A stretch of 64,000 nucleotides of DNA from the NCBI RefSeq assembly GCF_022201045.2, contig NC_068556.1:19139501-19203500 (forward strand), written 5' to 3'. Positions 47,148 through 63,394 of the stretch are shown here, piece after piece. Positions within the stretch are counted from its first letter, which is position 1. Every line of letters starts with the position of its first letter. This stretch comes from Citrus sinensis. Taxonomy: Eukaryota > Streptophyta > Magnoliopsida > Sapindales > Rutaceae. The translations under genes were made by a program, and so were the position numbers. A model generated the notes under the pieces. That model made no database searches. It was not told the origin of the DNA and worked only from the letters and a program-made list of their open reading frames with translations.

Positions 47148-47585
47148 GTGTTATTTAGCCATTAAATAACAACTTATCTGATGATCATAAATACTTATTT
47201 AATTTTATAAGCTCTTATAAACAACATTCTCGTTGTTTAGTTATTTTTTTAGTAGAGTTTTTAAAACTTAAATAAGTTATTTTACCTTTACTAGAAAAAA
47301 CTTAAATTTTGGGATTTTTGTAAGTAGAGGTTGAAAAGTTTTTTTTAAATGTTAAAATATCTAAAATATCTTATACTTATTTGACAATCTTATTTTATTG
47401 TTTTCATAACATAACTTTAAAAAACTTGTTTATTAGAGTAATTTGATAATTTTTAATAAAATCTCTTATTGACAACCAAACAACTAAAATTTTTTGAGTA
47501 AAAACTCTATTTGTAAAAAACTCTCCTAACAAAAGGTTTGCTTAAGTAAGCTTTACTTTAAAAATTGTACTAAACTAAGCTTAGT
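47148..47585. mobile_element. MITE family copy 2
   Basis: It shares 'gaggttgaaaagtttttt', 'attgacaaccaaacaact' and 'agtaaaaactctatttg' with the inverse of copy 1 and with the copy in the GST C intron. Non-coding, directly abutting copies 1 and 3. Confidence 0.6.
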
Positions 47586-47935
47586 AATTATTTAGTATGG
47601 TTTATTTAATAGTTATAAGTGCTTATTAAATCTTATAAACTCTTATCAAAATTTTGTTGTTGTTTGATTGTTTGTATAGTTGAGTTTTTAAAGATTAAAT
47701 TTGCTATTTTGCTTTAGTAAAAAAAAGCTCAAATTTTAGGGTTTTTGAAGTATAGGTTATTTTTTTAAATAAATATCTTTTAGTTATTTGACAATTTTAT
47801 TTTTTTATAACTTTAAAAAAATTATCTATTAAAATAACTTTATAATTTTAATAAAAAAATTTTATTGACAACAAAATGATAAAAAATTAGATAAAAATTT
47901 TATTTGTAAAAATTCTATTAAAAAATAATTAATTA
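47586..47935. mobile_element. MITE family copy 3
   Basis: It has 'ttagtatggtttatttaat', 'tgtttgattgtttgtat' and 'attgacaacaaaatga', in the same order as copy 2 but more diverged. Its last third is included in the tandem duplication that follows. Confidence 0.55.
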
Positions 47936-47957
47936 TGTCAAAACCCCCCCCCCCCCC

Positions 47958-48087
47958 AGAGCGTGGTCGGATTGGTTGCAGTACAGTTGTAATCTCTACC
48001 AAAATTCAGATTCGATTCTTGGGGTTTGTAAGGGGGGTGAAAATTGTATTTGAACTTGTTCACCCCCTTACCTTTGAAAAAAAAAAG
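47958..48087 (+). mobile_element. tRNA-derived SINE-like segment, unit 1
   Basis: An A-box-like stretch (CGTGGTCGGATTGGTTGCAG) is followed about 35 bases later by a B-box-like stretch (AGATTCGATTC), and the segment ends in an A run (48078-48087). This is the layout of a plant SINE of about 130 bp. Confidence 0.5.
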
Positions 48088-48469
48088 TATGTCAAATTGC
48101 AATGTTCATATATACAAGTAGTGCTATTCGAAGTTATCAACAGCCATCCAATAGTTATATTCGTTTGTTGACCCAGCGCTAATCGCCCGACACTACGAGA
48201 AGCATGATGCGTGGTCGTTACGGTGTCCACTTCACTCACGAGGCTCCACACCAGTGCACGCACCTCAAGTCTCAACGGTGTATTCGTTCGATGGACGCAC
48301 ACTCCTTCACGAATTTTGTTTTATTTTTTTATAACTTTAAAAAATTTATTTATTAAAATAACTTTATAATTTTAATAAAAAAATTTATTGACAACAAAAT
48401 GATTAAAAAATAGATAAAAATTTTATTTGTAAAAATTCTATTAAAAATAATTAATTATGTCAAATCCGC

Positions 48470-48600
48470 GCCCTCAAGAGTGTGGTCAGGTTGGTTACAG
48501 TGCAACTGTAATCTCTATCAAAATTCGGATTTGATTCTTAAAATTAATAAGATGGATAAAAATTATATTTAGACTTACTCACCCCCTTACTAAAAAAAAG
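48470..48600 (+). mobile_element. tRNA-derived SINE-like segment, unit 2
   Basis: Duplicate of 47958-48087, with A box TGTGGTCAGGTTGGTTACAG, a weakened B box (GGATTTGATTC) and a terminal A run. Confidence 0.5.
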
Positions 48601-48838
48601 AAGTATGTGAAATCGCAATGTTCATGTGTACCAAGTAGTGATATTCGAATTTATCAACGGCCCTCAAATAGTTATATTCGTTTGCTGACCCCAGCGCTAA
48701 CCGCCCGACACTACGCGAAGCATGATGCGTGGTCGTTACGGTGTCCTCTTCACTCACGAGGCCCCACACCAGCGCACGCATCTCAAGTCTGAACGGTGTA
48801 TTCGTTCGACGGACGCACGCACCCACGCGCACTCCTTT

Positions 48839-49090
48839 TCGACTTTTAAAACCTCAAAAAACGACACCGTAGTCACGTAATTTCTTTATCAAAAGAACTC
48901 CAAAACGATGTCGTTTTTGTACCGGACGTTCACAGGACGACCACGCCTCGCCTGCTCCTGCTTTTCTTATCATCTACTTGCAGCATAAATATCGCCCACT
49001 TCATCCACTATCACTCCATCGAAGTTCTCCTTCTCTCGCTTTACTGGAAAAATCTTTTCGTTTCCTGTGATACATCTCTGATCCGAACTA
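48839..49090 (+). promoter_or_regulatory. MDH proximal promoter and leader
   Basis: It contains two related patches (AAACGACACCGTAGTCACG and AAAACGATGTCGTTTTTG), the second nearly palindromic, and a CT-rich leader (cttctctcgctttact) before the ATG at 49091. No clear TATA box was found, as is common for housekeeping genes. Confidence 0.4.
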
Positions 49091-52607
<3,517 letters not shown>

Positions 52608-53221
52608 ATGCTTTCTTCCCTTCAATAGTGTGTTACCAAGGCCCTTAGCTTTGTCTGAGTAGTTGGTAGAGTTACAGTTTCGAATAAAACCATTGTTGAA
52701 ACCTGGAGGAACCATTGATGATGGAGAAGCCTTTCCATCTTATGTTGCTATTTCTGCATTTGAATATCGGGATTTTGGAGTTTTGTTACTTTTCCTGGAT
52801 AAATGGATATTAAATGCCCATTGTGATTTATGTATCAAACTATCAATAACAGTTTTTTTTTTTTTTTTTTTGGAATTTGCCCCATATATATATATATATA
52901 TAGTAACAATTTCAAAAACAAAAACAAATTCCAAAGCTATATGGATTTTGTTGTACAACTCGGAAGTCTGTTTTTGGAAATTTACTGCCATTAATATTAT
53001 TTGGGGATATATACTCTTTAACTAAAGGATGTAAATCTGCTGCGGCTTGAATTCATGTCTTCAACACAAAAAATTTGGCATCCCAAATTTTTAATCTCTT
53101 GAAGTCTTTGTTTTGAATCACTTGATTATTATTATTTTTTTGTTTGAATCACGAGGTAGTTTTGAATGGACCTTAACTGTGAGAGGTATTTTTAAATTCG
53201 TATTATAATTCAGACTAATCG

Positions 53222-53350
53222 CTGTTTGTATTGGGTCGGCCCATAAAGGGTAAAGTACTGATTAAAGTGGTGACTTCATACGAGAGCAGGACTTAAACTC
53301 CTAACCTCTTTTAAAGAATAAGAATGATAAACCACTCACACCAACCAATT
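53222..53350 (-). mobile_element. tRNA-like SINE fragment
   Basis: Read on the minus strand, TTGGTGTGAGTGGTTTATC (53331-53349) is A-box-like and GGAGTTTAAGTCC (53289-53301) is B-box-like, at SINE spacing. A 3' A tail was not found. Confidence 0.4.
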
Positions 53351-53691
53351 TTAGTTTGAATCTCTTGATTTTTTATTTCAATTCATCAAAGAATCGAATT
53401 CAAAGACGCCATCTGGGAAATCCTCTTTAAACCGACGATGATTCTTGGCGCTGGCACATGATGATTGGCTCAAGGAAGGGTACCTGATATTTACTTGCTT
53501 TTAGCTTTTAGTTAATCATCTTCGTAGACCGAAGTTGCAATGCAATTGTATTGTATGTGCTCCAGTCAATGAGGACTCAGAATTTTACTAAAATCTAATC
53601 TGCTGGTGGGAACATAGACTACTTTATCCAAGGAGTAGAAGACAAGAAAAGAAAAGGTGAAAAGGAATGCATTTCTGGATCATTTTATTGG

Positions 53692-53886
53692 GAGTAATTA
53701 TATAGTCATAAATTATTATATAAATTTATTTTATATAAATTAATGTGGTATGATAAGATTGGTTAAATTAAATATCACTTAATTTCACATGATTTATTTT
53801 TATTATTTTATATTTTCATTCAACTGAATAAATTAATGTCATATTAATTTATATAAAATAAATTTATATAAAAATTTATAACTGTA
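53692..53886. mobile_element. Foldback MITE
   Basis: The arms 'TATATAAATTTATTTTATAT', then 'AAATTAATGTGG' on the left, pair with their inverse on the right ('ATATTAATTTATATAAAATA'). The length is about 195 bp. A relative lies at 58548-58730. Confidence 0.6.
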
Positions 53887-56262
53887 TCGTTACTTTTTTG
53901 TTGGATGCCTCTTGAATTTCACAGGAATTATACAAGAGATATTTTCGTCATTCACTTCATCTTCCGGGATATTTATTATTAACGCTAGTCATTTGTTTCC
54001 ACACATTTTTATTCATTTTCAGCTCATCAATGCCCCTCAGGTCAACAGGGGAACTTTGAGCGTTTTATCTTTCGCTCTTCCACATGGAAATCGTATTCAT
54101 TTTCCGCCACCACAACTGTCAATATGTCATCGCTGAGCATTAATGACTCTGGAGTTTTGCATACGGTTGAAGTAATGGTCCAAGTACGGTGCTCTAAGGG
54201 CAGCATAGCCCATTAATAAAATCTGATAATCTGATAGCGTCCAAGCTCTAAGGTGTGGTATTCCAAAATAAACATCTATCGTATCACGAAATTAAGAGTA
54301 ACCATAAGCACATCAATTTCGATGACTGTTGAAAGTCATGTTCAGCAGCTTACGAAATTGAAGAGTCAAGAATTTTCTCAACAATTGTTTTGAAAGGCTC
54401 GCCGTATGTGAATGAGATCACCTTGTGGTACAAATTCCACCATTCACACGACAGAGATTAGAAATTAGGGCCTGACTGCAGTGCAATAACCTGAAAATGG
54501 GGTAGCTGTCCCAATTTCTTTCTTCTTTCTTTTTTCTTTTTCAAAAACAAGTTTTTTTATTATTAGTAATGATTTTATTATTATCACATGCAACATATTT
54601 TTCGCAACGCACATTGTGCGAACACATTCATTAGGAAAAGTTTTTTGCCAACAAGAAAATAATTGTTGACGATGACCGAAAATCCAATGACTATAAAAGG
54701 AAGTTGAGCCTGAACAAACAAACCCCACATCCAAGAAGACTTCATAAAGTGGCATTAGCATTTGGCAATAACCTGAAAATTTTTCTCACGACTAAAGAAA
54801 GTAAGACCTAGAACTAATAAGGACCATGTTCCTAATCCAAAGTACTCCTTTATTTTATGCTTCTGTTTTATTGACTTGACTGATAAAGTTTTTGTGGTTC
54901 GTGTTCTGCTCTCAAGTATATACAATGCAAAAGAATTTTCTAGATCTTGATTCGTCTTTGGAAAATTATTACACTGAGAAGGGACAATTGAAACAACGAA
55001 GAAAGCCCCCCGAAAAAAAGAAAGGAAAAGAAAAGAAAGGCAAGGTCACTTGCACCACAAGTGAGTTTCCTTGAAAATTTTTGTATGTATAATTAATCAT
55101 GTTTCTTTATTTTATTAAATATGTGCAATAAATAACCGTGTTTATTACGTTTTAAAGAACTCACTTTACCGCTCTAGTGGTCTTACCGGCTCAAATCTAG
55201 ATTAGTCGGGATCAAATGTGATCTTCGGATACCAGGTAGTTTAATACACCGAAAAAAAAAACTCACTTTCTTTTATTTATATTCCTTTTTTTTTTCCTCT
55301 CCACAAAGAATGTCTAATATTCTAGTTACATATGAGACTAAAAAAAATGATGAATCTAAGTTTAAGATAACAAAAAGAAGACTCCCAGTCTCCTGATCAG
55401 TTTGGGCAAAATTTCCAATCATCTTCAAATCATGGGTTTGCTTTCATTCTTAGTTTTGATTTTGGTGATCAAAGCGAGGAACCGTAGACAAAGTGAGAGA
55501 AGAGATGCAAAATTCACCGGTTCATTTTATCTATGATAATTATGGAATTAAGTGAAATATATTGAAAAATTTAGGTAACTTTAAGATTAAAATGATAGAT
55601 ATTTAATGGTGAATTTTTTTGAAAATACGGGATTTGAATAGAATCTACAAAAGAGTATCATTACGCATCACAAATATTATTTATAGTGCATATTAATATT
55701 AATTATATGTTGCAAATTATACCTACAACGATTATGTTATTATCAATAATGAAAGAAAGCTGTCGCAGAGAGTATATTATAATGTATTACTTAGGGATGA
55801 TTCAACGTAACAAATAGAAATCCCAAATCTCATTGGAGCATATTATGGGATCTAGTGGCTACTAAACAATAAGCTTGTTTTTTTATCTTGTCAACTTCAC
55901 AAATTCTAAATTAGAGTAATAACTAACGTTTTGTCCCTATGACAAACTAGTACGTACACATTAATTAATTGTAGAATATAGAATGAGCACGCACGCGTAT
56001 TGGACAAATAAGGATTACACACAACTCTAAACACAAGAAGCTGCCTATATAGCATTAGCTTTTCTTCAATTACTATACAAAAATTACAAGTCAGTGAAAT
56101 TTGACTTTCCCCTATTCGTCTCATCAAATCACCTCCAATAAGTCACTGATAAGAATGATTCCAGCTAACTACTTCTCAATTTTTCTAATGATGCACGCAT
56201 GTGTATACTTTCGACAAAAGACTGGACTAATAATCAACACACGTTGTCGTATTTATAAATTT

Positions 56263-57494
56263 CTAAAATGGTAATGTTAATGAGTCTGCCCCGGACGTGA
56301 CAAGAATGTTGTACCAGAAGTCCATGCCGCCACCGTAATCATGATGACCCATCGCAAATTCATTAAGGCCGCCTCCGAAATCTGATGTCAAATTGCTTGA
56401 ATTTTCAGATAAGCTGGTGTCTGTCCAGAAGCTTTCATCAATCACAGGAAAACTTTCAAACGAGTCAACATTTTGCTCATGATCACTTTTCACATGCTTA
56501 TCCATGCAGTACTGATCACTATTATTATTATTATTATTATTTGTTTCTCCAGTAGTGACCGAGGAGAGCTCATCACTGGAAGATGATGCCTGGGGAGACA
56601 TTGCAGATTCTGCAGACTGATGATCATGAGCTGTTGTTGCTTTAGAGTTTTGTTTGTGATCATCCGAATTACTATTATTATTATTAGTATTGGCCTTCTG
56701 GTTTTGCTTCAGTACTGCTGCTGCTTTCTTCTTCAAGTGCGTGTGCCACACGTTTTTAATCTCATTATCTGTCCTTCCTGGTAACCTTCCTGCGATAGCT
56801 GACCACCTAGAAAATGGAGCAAAGTTTATAAGATATAAAACCTGAGACATTTACGCTCTATGCTCTACTAATTGGACCATAATGTAAAAGTCACAAACTT
56901 GAGGTGGCCACAATCTAAATTATTAAAAAAGGGCCTAAAGGTGATTTGGTTTATCCAGCTTGAGGGCCATTGCCCCTCCGTGGCTCTATTCCAGAGGCCA
57001 GCACCACGGAGATCACCTTTATAGATATAGCTTGGCAGAATAAGTGAAGAGTTACTCTCCCTCAAGTCCCTGAAGTTAAGGCTAATTAACAATAGAATTG
57101 AGATATGTGATCGAATGATAGATGCATACCTATTCCCCAACATGTCATGCAAGTTGATGATAGTTTCCTCTTCTTCTTTGCTGAAGTTTCCCCTCTTAAT
57201 ATCAGGCCTCAAGTAATTTATCCATCGGAGTCTGCAACTCTTTCCACATCTCAACAAACCTGAAGGATAAATAAAATTGAAAGCCAATTAAGAAAATTAA
57301 CGAACACTACATGTATGTAGATCTCTTCATATATTAGAATTCAATTATGTATGCTACTTACCGGCTTGCTTTGGTAACGCACGCCAATTGGGATGGCCGT
57401 GTTTTTTTATGTGGACGATTAAAATTCTATCTTCTTCAGGAGTCCATGGCCCCTTCTTCAACCCCATCTTCTCACAGCAGGGAGCCCTCCCCAT
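56263..57494 (-). CDS. R2R3-MYB transcription factor, MYB13/14/15 type
   Basis: Three exons, 57494-57362 (133 nt), 57259-57130 (130 nt) and 56806-56263, the standard R2R3 intron pattern; 268 residues. The start is [22 protein letters not shown]. The R2 repeat has its three Trp residues, and R3 has Phe and two Trp ([21 protein letters not shown]). The bHLH-binding motif is not seen in R3. The tail is low-complexity (NNNN, SSSS) and contains [14 protein letters not shown], a signature of subgroup 2 (MYB13, MYB14, MYB15), factors linked to cold response, phenylpropanoid/stilbene genes and defence lignin. It is nuclear and DNA-binding. A TATA-like TTATATAA sits at 57567-57574. The exact orthologue cannot be named from the sequence alone. 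Confidence 0.93.
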
Positions 57495-58990
57495 CTTGTT
57501 AATTTCTTTCAAACTAGTGGAGTTACTAATGAAAGAAGAGATTAAACGGGTACTCTCTTGATCTGCTTATATAAAGATTTTGAATGCCCTGTTGGGGTGG
57601 CTGCATATTTATGCTTAAAGATATATTCCACAGTGTCTTGCTTGAAAAGTCCAGGGCAAAAATATTTTAAAAGATAATCTTCATCGTATATTCAACACGA
57701 CATACGTAGGTTCCTGGAAATGGGATTTAGTTTACTCGAGTATTATTTGCAGTCAATCGAGTTCATTGTAAATGATATTCTGAGTCCAAAACATGTGTTG
57801 AAGCGTCAAAATTTGATTGAATAGACACACGGATGATACAATGTATCTGTCCCAGGTAAGATTTCCTCAGTGCTTTATGACCTGTAATAGTAGAAAAGGA
57901 ACCAATGCAAATAATGGACAAAAAAATCTCATGCATAATTGGTCTCAAGAAATTATTATTATTTATGAGTGAGTGAAGAAAGCTAGATGCTGCTGCTGCT
58001 GCTGCAGGACAGCCGCCAAAAAAGATTAAAAAAAAAAAATCACTTCTCGACAATAAGTCTTTCACGTTTTCAAAATCGGCTATCTTGATTTTTCTATATT
58101 TATTTATGACCTGAAAAAAAATAATTATTTTAAAGATGATAACATTTGTTTAATATTTTGTAGAAGAATTTGTAAGTCTATCACTGTCTTTAATTCTCGA
58201 ATCTCAATTAACTCCATTGAAAATTTTAAAATAACTTTTTATATATCAATAAACCTCTCATAAAATTCCGGATTTTCTTTTTATAAAATGGTGGTATGAT
58301 AATAGTCTTTAATAGGGCAAAAGTTTCGAAAGAAGATCTGAATTCTGTCACCTTGGATTTAAACCATAAGTTACAAATGTAGTCGCTTCTTCTTTTGTGC
58401 AAATTATAAAAGTGTGTAAATAGATTAAAACCATGAGTACATATGAGAAGCTTTCTATTTCTCAAAAAATTTTCAAAGGTTTTACAGCTCGTAACAAGAT
58501 GTGAATCATAATGATAACCGTTGATATAAAGTCATGAGTGTTGATGGAGTTATAAATATTTGGATATTTATTTTATGTAAATTAATGTGACACAAATTTA
58601 TTTGTTAAATGAAAAATATAAATATAAATAAATCATATGAACTAAAAAATATTAAATTAAATCAATTAAATTATATATGCCACGTTAATTTATAAAAAAA
58701 AAAATTATAGAGGAGTTCATTAGTCCATTAAATGTCATTTCAAGTGGATTATGAATGCATGGTACGAGTTTTCATGATTGGAATCTAATTCTTGTGGAAG
58801 TTTATTTGCCGGCTGCTCGCCCAAACATTTACAAAAAGAAATGAAGACAAAATTAATAAGAATTCATATATAAAAAAAAAAAAAAGAAGGGATGAAGAAG
58901 ATAATAGGAGAGAAAAATTGTGGGCTCTGATAACTCTATCTTTTTACTAAATTCATAAACGAAAATATAAATTAAAGTAAAGGTTCTGGT
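57495..58990. other. Upstream flank of the MYB gene
   Basis: The proximal part is the promoter. A GCT/GCA trinucleotide run lies near 57987-58006. A foldback element (58548-58730) and AT-rich DNA follow. No gene is supported. Confidence 0.45.
58548..58730. mobile_element. Foldback MITE, relative of 53692-53886
   Basis: The arm 'atttattttatgtaaattaatgtgac' resembles the inverse of the right side ('gccacgttaatttat'). It also has the AT-rich centre and the 'aattaatgtg' motif of the other copy. It is diverged. Confidence 0.45.
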
Positions 58991-59596
58991 CAGGGGCGAA
59001 GCTATCAAGAAGGCTAACTAGGGCCGTAGTCCGGGTTAGTTTCTTGAAAAAAAAATGAATTAATTATAAATTTATTTTTAAAAAAAACTTATAATAAAAT
59101 ATAAAAATATAACAAATAATTATAGTTAATATTTATTTTCTCTAAATCGAAAAACTCATCCAAATCTCTAACTAATTGATCCAATTATCCAAAGTCTAAA
59201 TTCTCCAAAACTCATATGTTCAAATCATCAAGTTGTCACCTCATGATTGACGGTCAGCCTCTGCTGCACCCATATGCTCATACTGTTTTTGAATTAGTTA
59301 TTAGCTTATACTTTTGTCAAATTTTTTGATAAAATAATTAATAATTTTCTAATATATTATTATCGCACACAATATAATTTAGATACAATACTATATGAAT
59401 TTTTTTTTTGAAGAATCGAATAAAATTTTGTCGATAGTATTTTTTTTATTTACATTGTACTTTTATAGTTTTATTATTAGTTTTTTGCTTCTCCATTGTA
59501 TTTTAATAATTTCATTTGTATATAATTTTTTTTTGAAGTAATTGAATTTTAAAAAAATCTAGCCCACCCCAAAAAATAGTGATAGCTTCGCCACTG
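58991..59596. mobile_element. Non-autonomous hAT element, 606 bp
   Basis: The ends CAGGGGCGAAGCTATC and, inverted, CAGTGGCGAAGCTATC match at 15 of 16 bases. Flanking 8-bp sequences GTTCTGGT (58983-58990) and GTTTTGGT (59597-59604) agree at seven of eight, as expected of an aged hAT target duplication. The interior is AT-rich without transposase. Confidence 0.8.
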
Positions 59597-59604
59597 GTTT
59601 TGGT

Positions 59605-61043
59605 TACTTTGGAGTTGTTTTAAGGTAGAACATGAATTATAACCACACGAATAAAGTTATAACGTATTTTTTACTATTTATTACTCTAAGTGAGAGGTAA
59701 TTATTCGTGCTCTATCTTGAAATAACTCCAAAATAGTTATGGCCTTAAAGTAAATGTGATCATAATAATAAATTAATAGGATGAAATATCACCAATTAAA
59801 AAAAATTAAGGAGTGAGACTGTCTGTACTTTAATATGGTATCAAATAATAATTAATGAATTGTATGTGGACTGGCTTGACTTGGTCAATTCTGTCAACAA
59901 AAAATTTAGATTAAAGATGGCAAGTTGTACAAGATTATTTACGAGTAAAAATACACACGGTTTGATTATGCACATAAAGGACAAAAACTTTACTTTCAAA
60001 GAAAATAGTCTATTCAACAGAATTTATGCAAATTGGATTTAGAATATCAATTATGATATACTAATGTAGCATGCAGTTGAAAAATAATAATCCTAGAGAT
60101 TTTAATATTTAAGTTACAATTTAAATTTTAATTATTATGTTTTAAGATCTTTAGAAAAAAAGACACTTTATATCATATACTTAAAAAATGAAACATGAAT
60201 GCAGTTGACATAATTATGATAACAAGGTATATTTTCAGTAGGACACATTCAAAATTGTTGCAAATAGATAATAGTAAGCAAGTTAGAAAATTAATATTTT
60301 ATTGTCATTGTATATATGACCCCTTTGATGTGTGTGCATAAATGACTCTCTTGACTTGTGCGAAGAAATTTCAAGTTAACATGATACTCTTAAATAAAAT
60401 TAAGTATATTGATAGAGTTGTTTTGAGATATTTCTTCTTTTATATATCTTTATCGTGATCTTACATATATTAAGTTAACGATAACTACTAAATTATTAAT
60501 AATAAGGATTAAATTTCAAACACCACATATATATGGATTTATTTTATGGACATGACATCAGAGCTAACGTCTTGTGAACTCATTCAATTATACTCGCTTT
60601 TAAACTCTTATTTTTCAACCTATCTGTAATTTTTTTATCTGAAATCTTAATCAATACTTCATATGAGATACATCACCTTAAAAGTCAAGATTGGACAAAT
60701 TTAAAATGATTTGATTGGATCAGTAATAGCATGGAATATAATGTATCCAGCAGCCACTAAATCTAACCGATAGTCATTTTAATTTTAAATACAAAGGTAT
60801 AAGAGATGATTTGAGCACTTCCTCACATTGCAATACACAGTTGTAATCATATGGACAGACAATGTCGTAATCATGGCAACCAATAGTCATTTCAATTGAA
60901 AATGCATGCTACTTCCGAAAAAACAATGCGTTTCTTTCAATGTAGTTTTGAATACCACCTACCTTTCGGTGGAGTGCGTGCACATTCAATTCGAGGCTGA
61001 CGCATATCATGAATATTGGCAGCTACTTTCCTACATTATGATA
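59605..61043. other. Gene-free AT-rich stretch
   Basis: No coding sequence, RNA gene or paired terminal repeats were recognised. Short open frames here have no family features. Confidence 0.45.
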
Positions 61044-61912
61044 GCGTTTATTTTTTGTATTGGATTGAGAATTTTGAGGAGTGGGAATCCGATAATTGGG
61101 AGTGTGGAGTGGGAGTGGGAGTAGGTTATTTACTTACACTGGAATGGAAGCATGGAATAGAGATCAGAATCCAATTTATGTGTTTATTTTATCTTGAATT
61201 GGGAGTAAATAGTTTCAAATTATAATTTTATCCTTATTTAAAGATTATAGTTTTTAATTACAAAACTAATAAAAAATATATTTAATGAATAATATTTATT
61301 TTATTATATTTGTAAATTTATTATAATTATTAATATTCTTAATTATGAACAATAAATTATTAATTTTAATACAAAATGAAACCTTATTTTATTTAATATA
61401 ATTATATTAAATTTATTATTATATAAAATAATAATATAATATTATTTAGTACAAAATTAATATTTTCTTAGAATAAACTATTTATTATTATTAATATTAA
61501 ATAAATATAGTACTATTATTTTTAAAATAAATATAATAATATTATATTTATTAATTCTCTATTAATATAAAATATTATTTTAAAATAATTTTAACTTAGA
61601 ATCAATGCAAATTATTATTTAGTTAAATATAATATTATTATTCAAATAAATATAATAATATTTATTTTATTTTATTAATTATAAAATATTAAATTAAATT
61701 AAATTAAAAAAATAAAAGGGTAAAAAAGGGAGAGGTGGGAGTGAATTCCCACTCCCACCTCCCCCAATGGGAGTCCCACTCCCACTCCCTACTCCAAAAA
61801 TGAGTGGGACCCACGGAGTGAGATTCCCACTCCCTTCCCATTTAGAGAAAGTAAACGCTGGAGTAGGAGGAATCCACACTCCTCACTCCCACTCCAGCAA
61901 GTAAACACAGCT
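61044..61912. mobile_element. AT-rich MITE with GTTTACTT-type ends, second copy
   Basis: The left end is GCGTTTATTTTTTGTATTGG and the right end read inverted is GCTGTGTTTACTTGCTGG. Both are followed by GGAGTGGGAG repeats. The core (about 61200-61700) is nearly pure A and T. The architecture matches 5627-6533, with GGAGTGGGA replacing GGAATGAGA as subterminal repeat. Confidence 0.55.
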
Positions 61913-63390
61913 ATATATAGCCAAAAGCAATCCAAAAATAATCACTCAAGAGAATAATAATAATATGTGAAATAATTACATTTAAATTTATTATAAGTTA
62001 CATTATATGTAATTATAGAATAACGTATCACCCTTTTTTTTATTTATTTTGTTGTTGTTATGCTATGGCCTATAGTTAAAGATAAAAAATTTGTTTTAAA
62101 GTTGATTGTATCATATGATAGTGTTTGTCATGCCATAATAGTATACAGATTAATTAAAGAGTAAACATTTAGTTTTTAATATAATTATAAATCCACTGAA
62201 ATTGAAACCTTCTAAATTAGTTTTGTGAGGACATGATATGAAAATTCAAGGCTAGAGCGAGATAGATCCACCATTAGTTATTTGGGGAAGTCAATTGCAC
62301 ACTGAAATTTTTTTAGAAAGAATATAAAATATATATATATAAACTTCACTCTTATTTATTTATTAGCACATACACTCAATTCATACAGAGTATTTAAAAC
62401 ATCAAAAAAAGAAATGATTTTAATTAACTTAGTTTGGAAATAATGATTGATTAGCAAAGATTGAGTCGATCAACCTTCATGTTGATTAACTGCCTATATA
62501 TTTTTTTATTACTAATTAAGATAGAGACGATCAATCATTTGATTTATCATTTTATTTCCATAAAAAAAACTGTTTAATATGACACCCATTACGTATTATT
62601 GAAAATACAAAATATTATATCAACCGCCATAATACACGACGTGAGGATACTACATTACGATATATTGAAATTTATAATTATAAATATATTAAAATTAAAA
62701 CTTTAAAAATCAGCTCTGTGATGGCGTAGTACGAGAATCAACCTCCATAATTCACATAAAAGAAGGCGTCAACAAACAACCTCAAGAATGAGACGATTAA
62801 TAAATGCTCACTACTCAACCAAATTAAGAGTGAGTAGTGATTATGATCATAAAGGGATGACTTGGAAGTGTGTATGTGATGTAAGCTACAATAATAAATT
62901 AAGAAAAACTAAATATAATCTCGTGCACATATGATATAACCTACCGAAAAGTAGCGAGTCGAACGTACATGGCACCCTTTATGGACCATGAAAATTAATA
63001 TCAGATGCAGACATACGTTTGTATTTTGTAGGTTTAATTTTAATACATAGATTAATTTAAAGCTAAAAACTAGTATCAAATTTTATAATTTTAAAATGTA
63101 TATTCGATAAATAAATAAAAAACCACTTATATTACTGGTGTATAACTTATGAGTCAACTTACAGCTAATGATTTAAGTATGTAATTTATGAGTCAACTCA
63201 TCTTGCAGTTATTTTCAATTCAAACACATTTAGAATATTATAATTTCATCCGTGTTTAAGATATTATTAAAAAATATATGATTTAGTGGGAAAATAAATC
63301 ATGATCTTAATGAATGTAATATGATTATCCAACTACATAAGACACAATATCATCAATGGGTCAACAAGAAATTCATGTTGAAATTAAATA
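61913..63390. other. Gene-free AT-rich stretch
   Basis: No gene or clear repeat could be supported. A short mixed-composition patch at 62715-62785 is unassigned. Confidence 0.4.
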
Positions 63391-63394
63391 TATA

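Larger units (their letters stand above)
47797..48838. repeat. Tandem duplication of about 520 bp upstream of MDH
   Basis: Unit 1 (about 47797-48317) and unit 2 (about 48318-48838) each contain the MITE end (ttataactttaaaaa), a SINE-like segment, and a CpG-richer block (cgcccgacactac, then gcatgatgcgtggtcgttac). Differences are scattered. Unit 2 ends about 250 bases before the MDH start codon. Confidence 0.85.
52608..56262. other. Intergenic stretch between MDH and MYB
   Basis: It starts with the MDH 3'UTR. A T run and TA microsatellite lie at 52850-52905. A SINE-like segment (about 53222-53350), a foldback MITE (53692-53886) and a possible SINE tail ending in an A run (about 55160-55262) are the only structures recognised. 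Open frames near 54465 and 54892 show no family features. Confidence 0.45.

Noticed and set aside
52850-52905. T run plus TA repeat after MDH considered as a regulatory terminator
   Set aside because: Plant Pol II genes do not use such terminators; it is a simple repeat about 250 bases past the stop, beyond a poly(A) signal.
54465-54761. 98-codon minus-strand open frame in the MDH-MYB spacer
   Set aside because: No conserved motif, low-complexity Lys/Glu stretch, no splice or promoter context; it reads as chance open frame.
54892-55074. 60-codon plus-strand open frame with a Lys-rich end
   Set aside because: The Lys-rich part is an A/G-rich DNA tract; no family features and no conserved start context.
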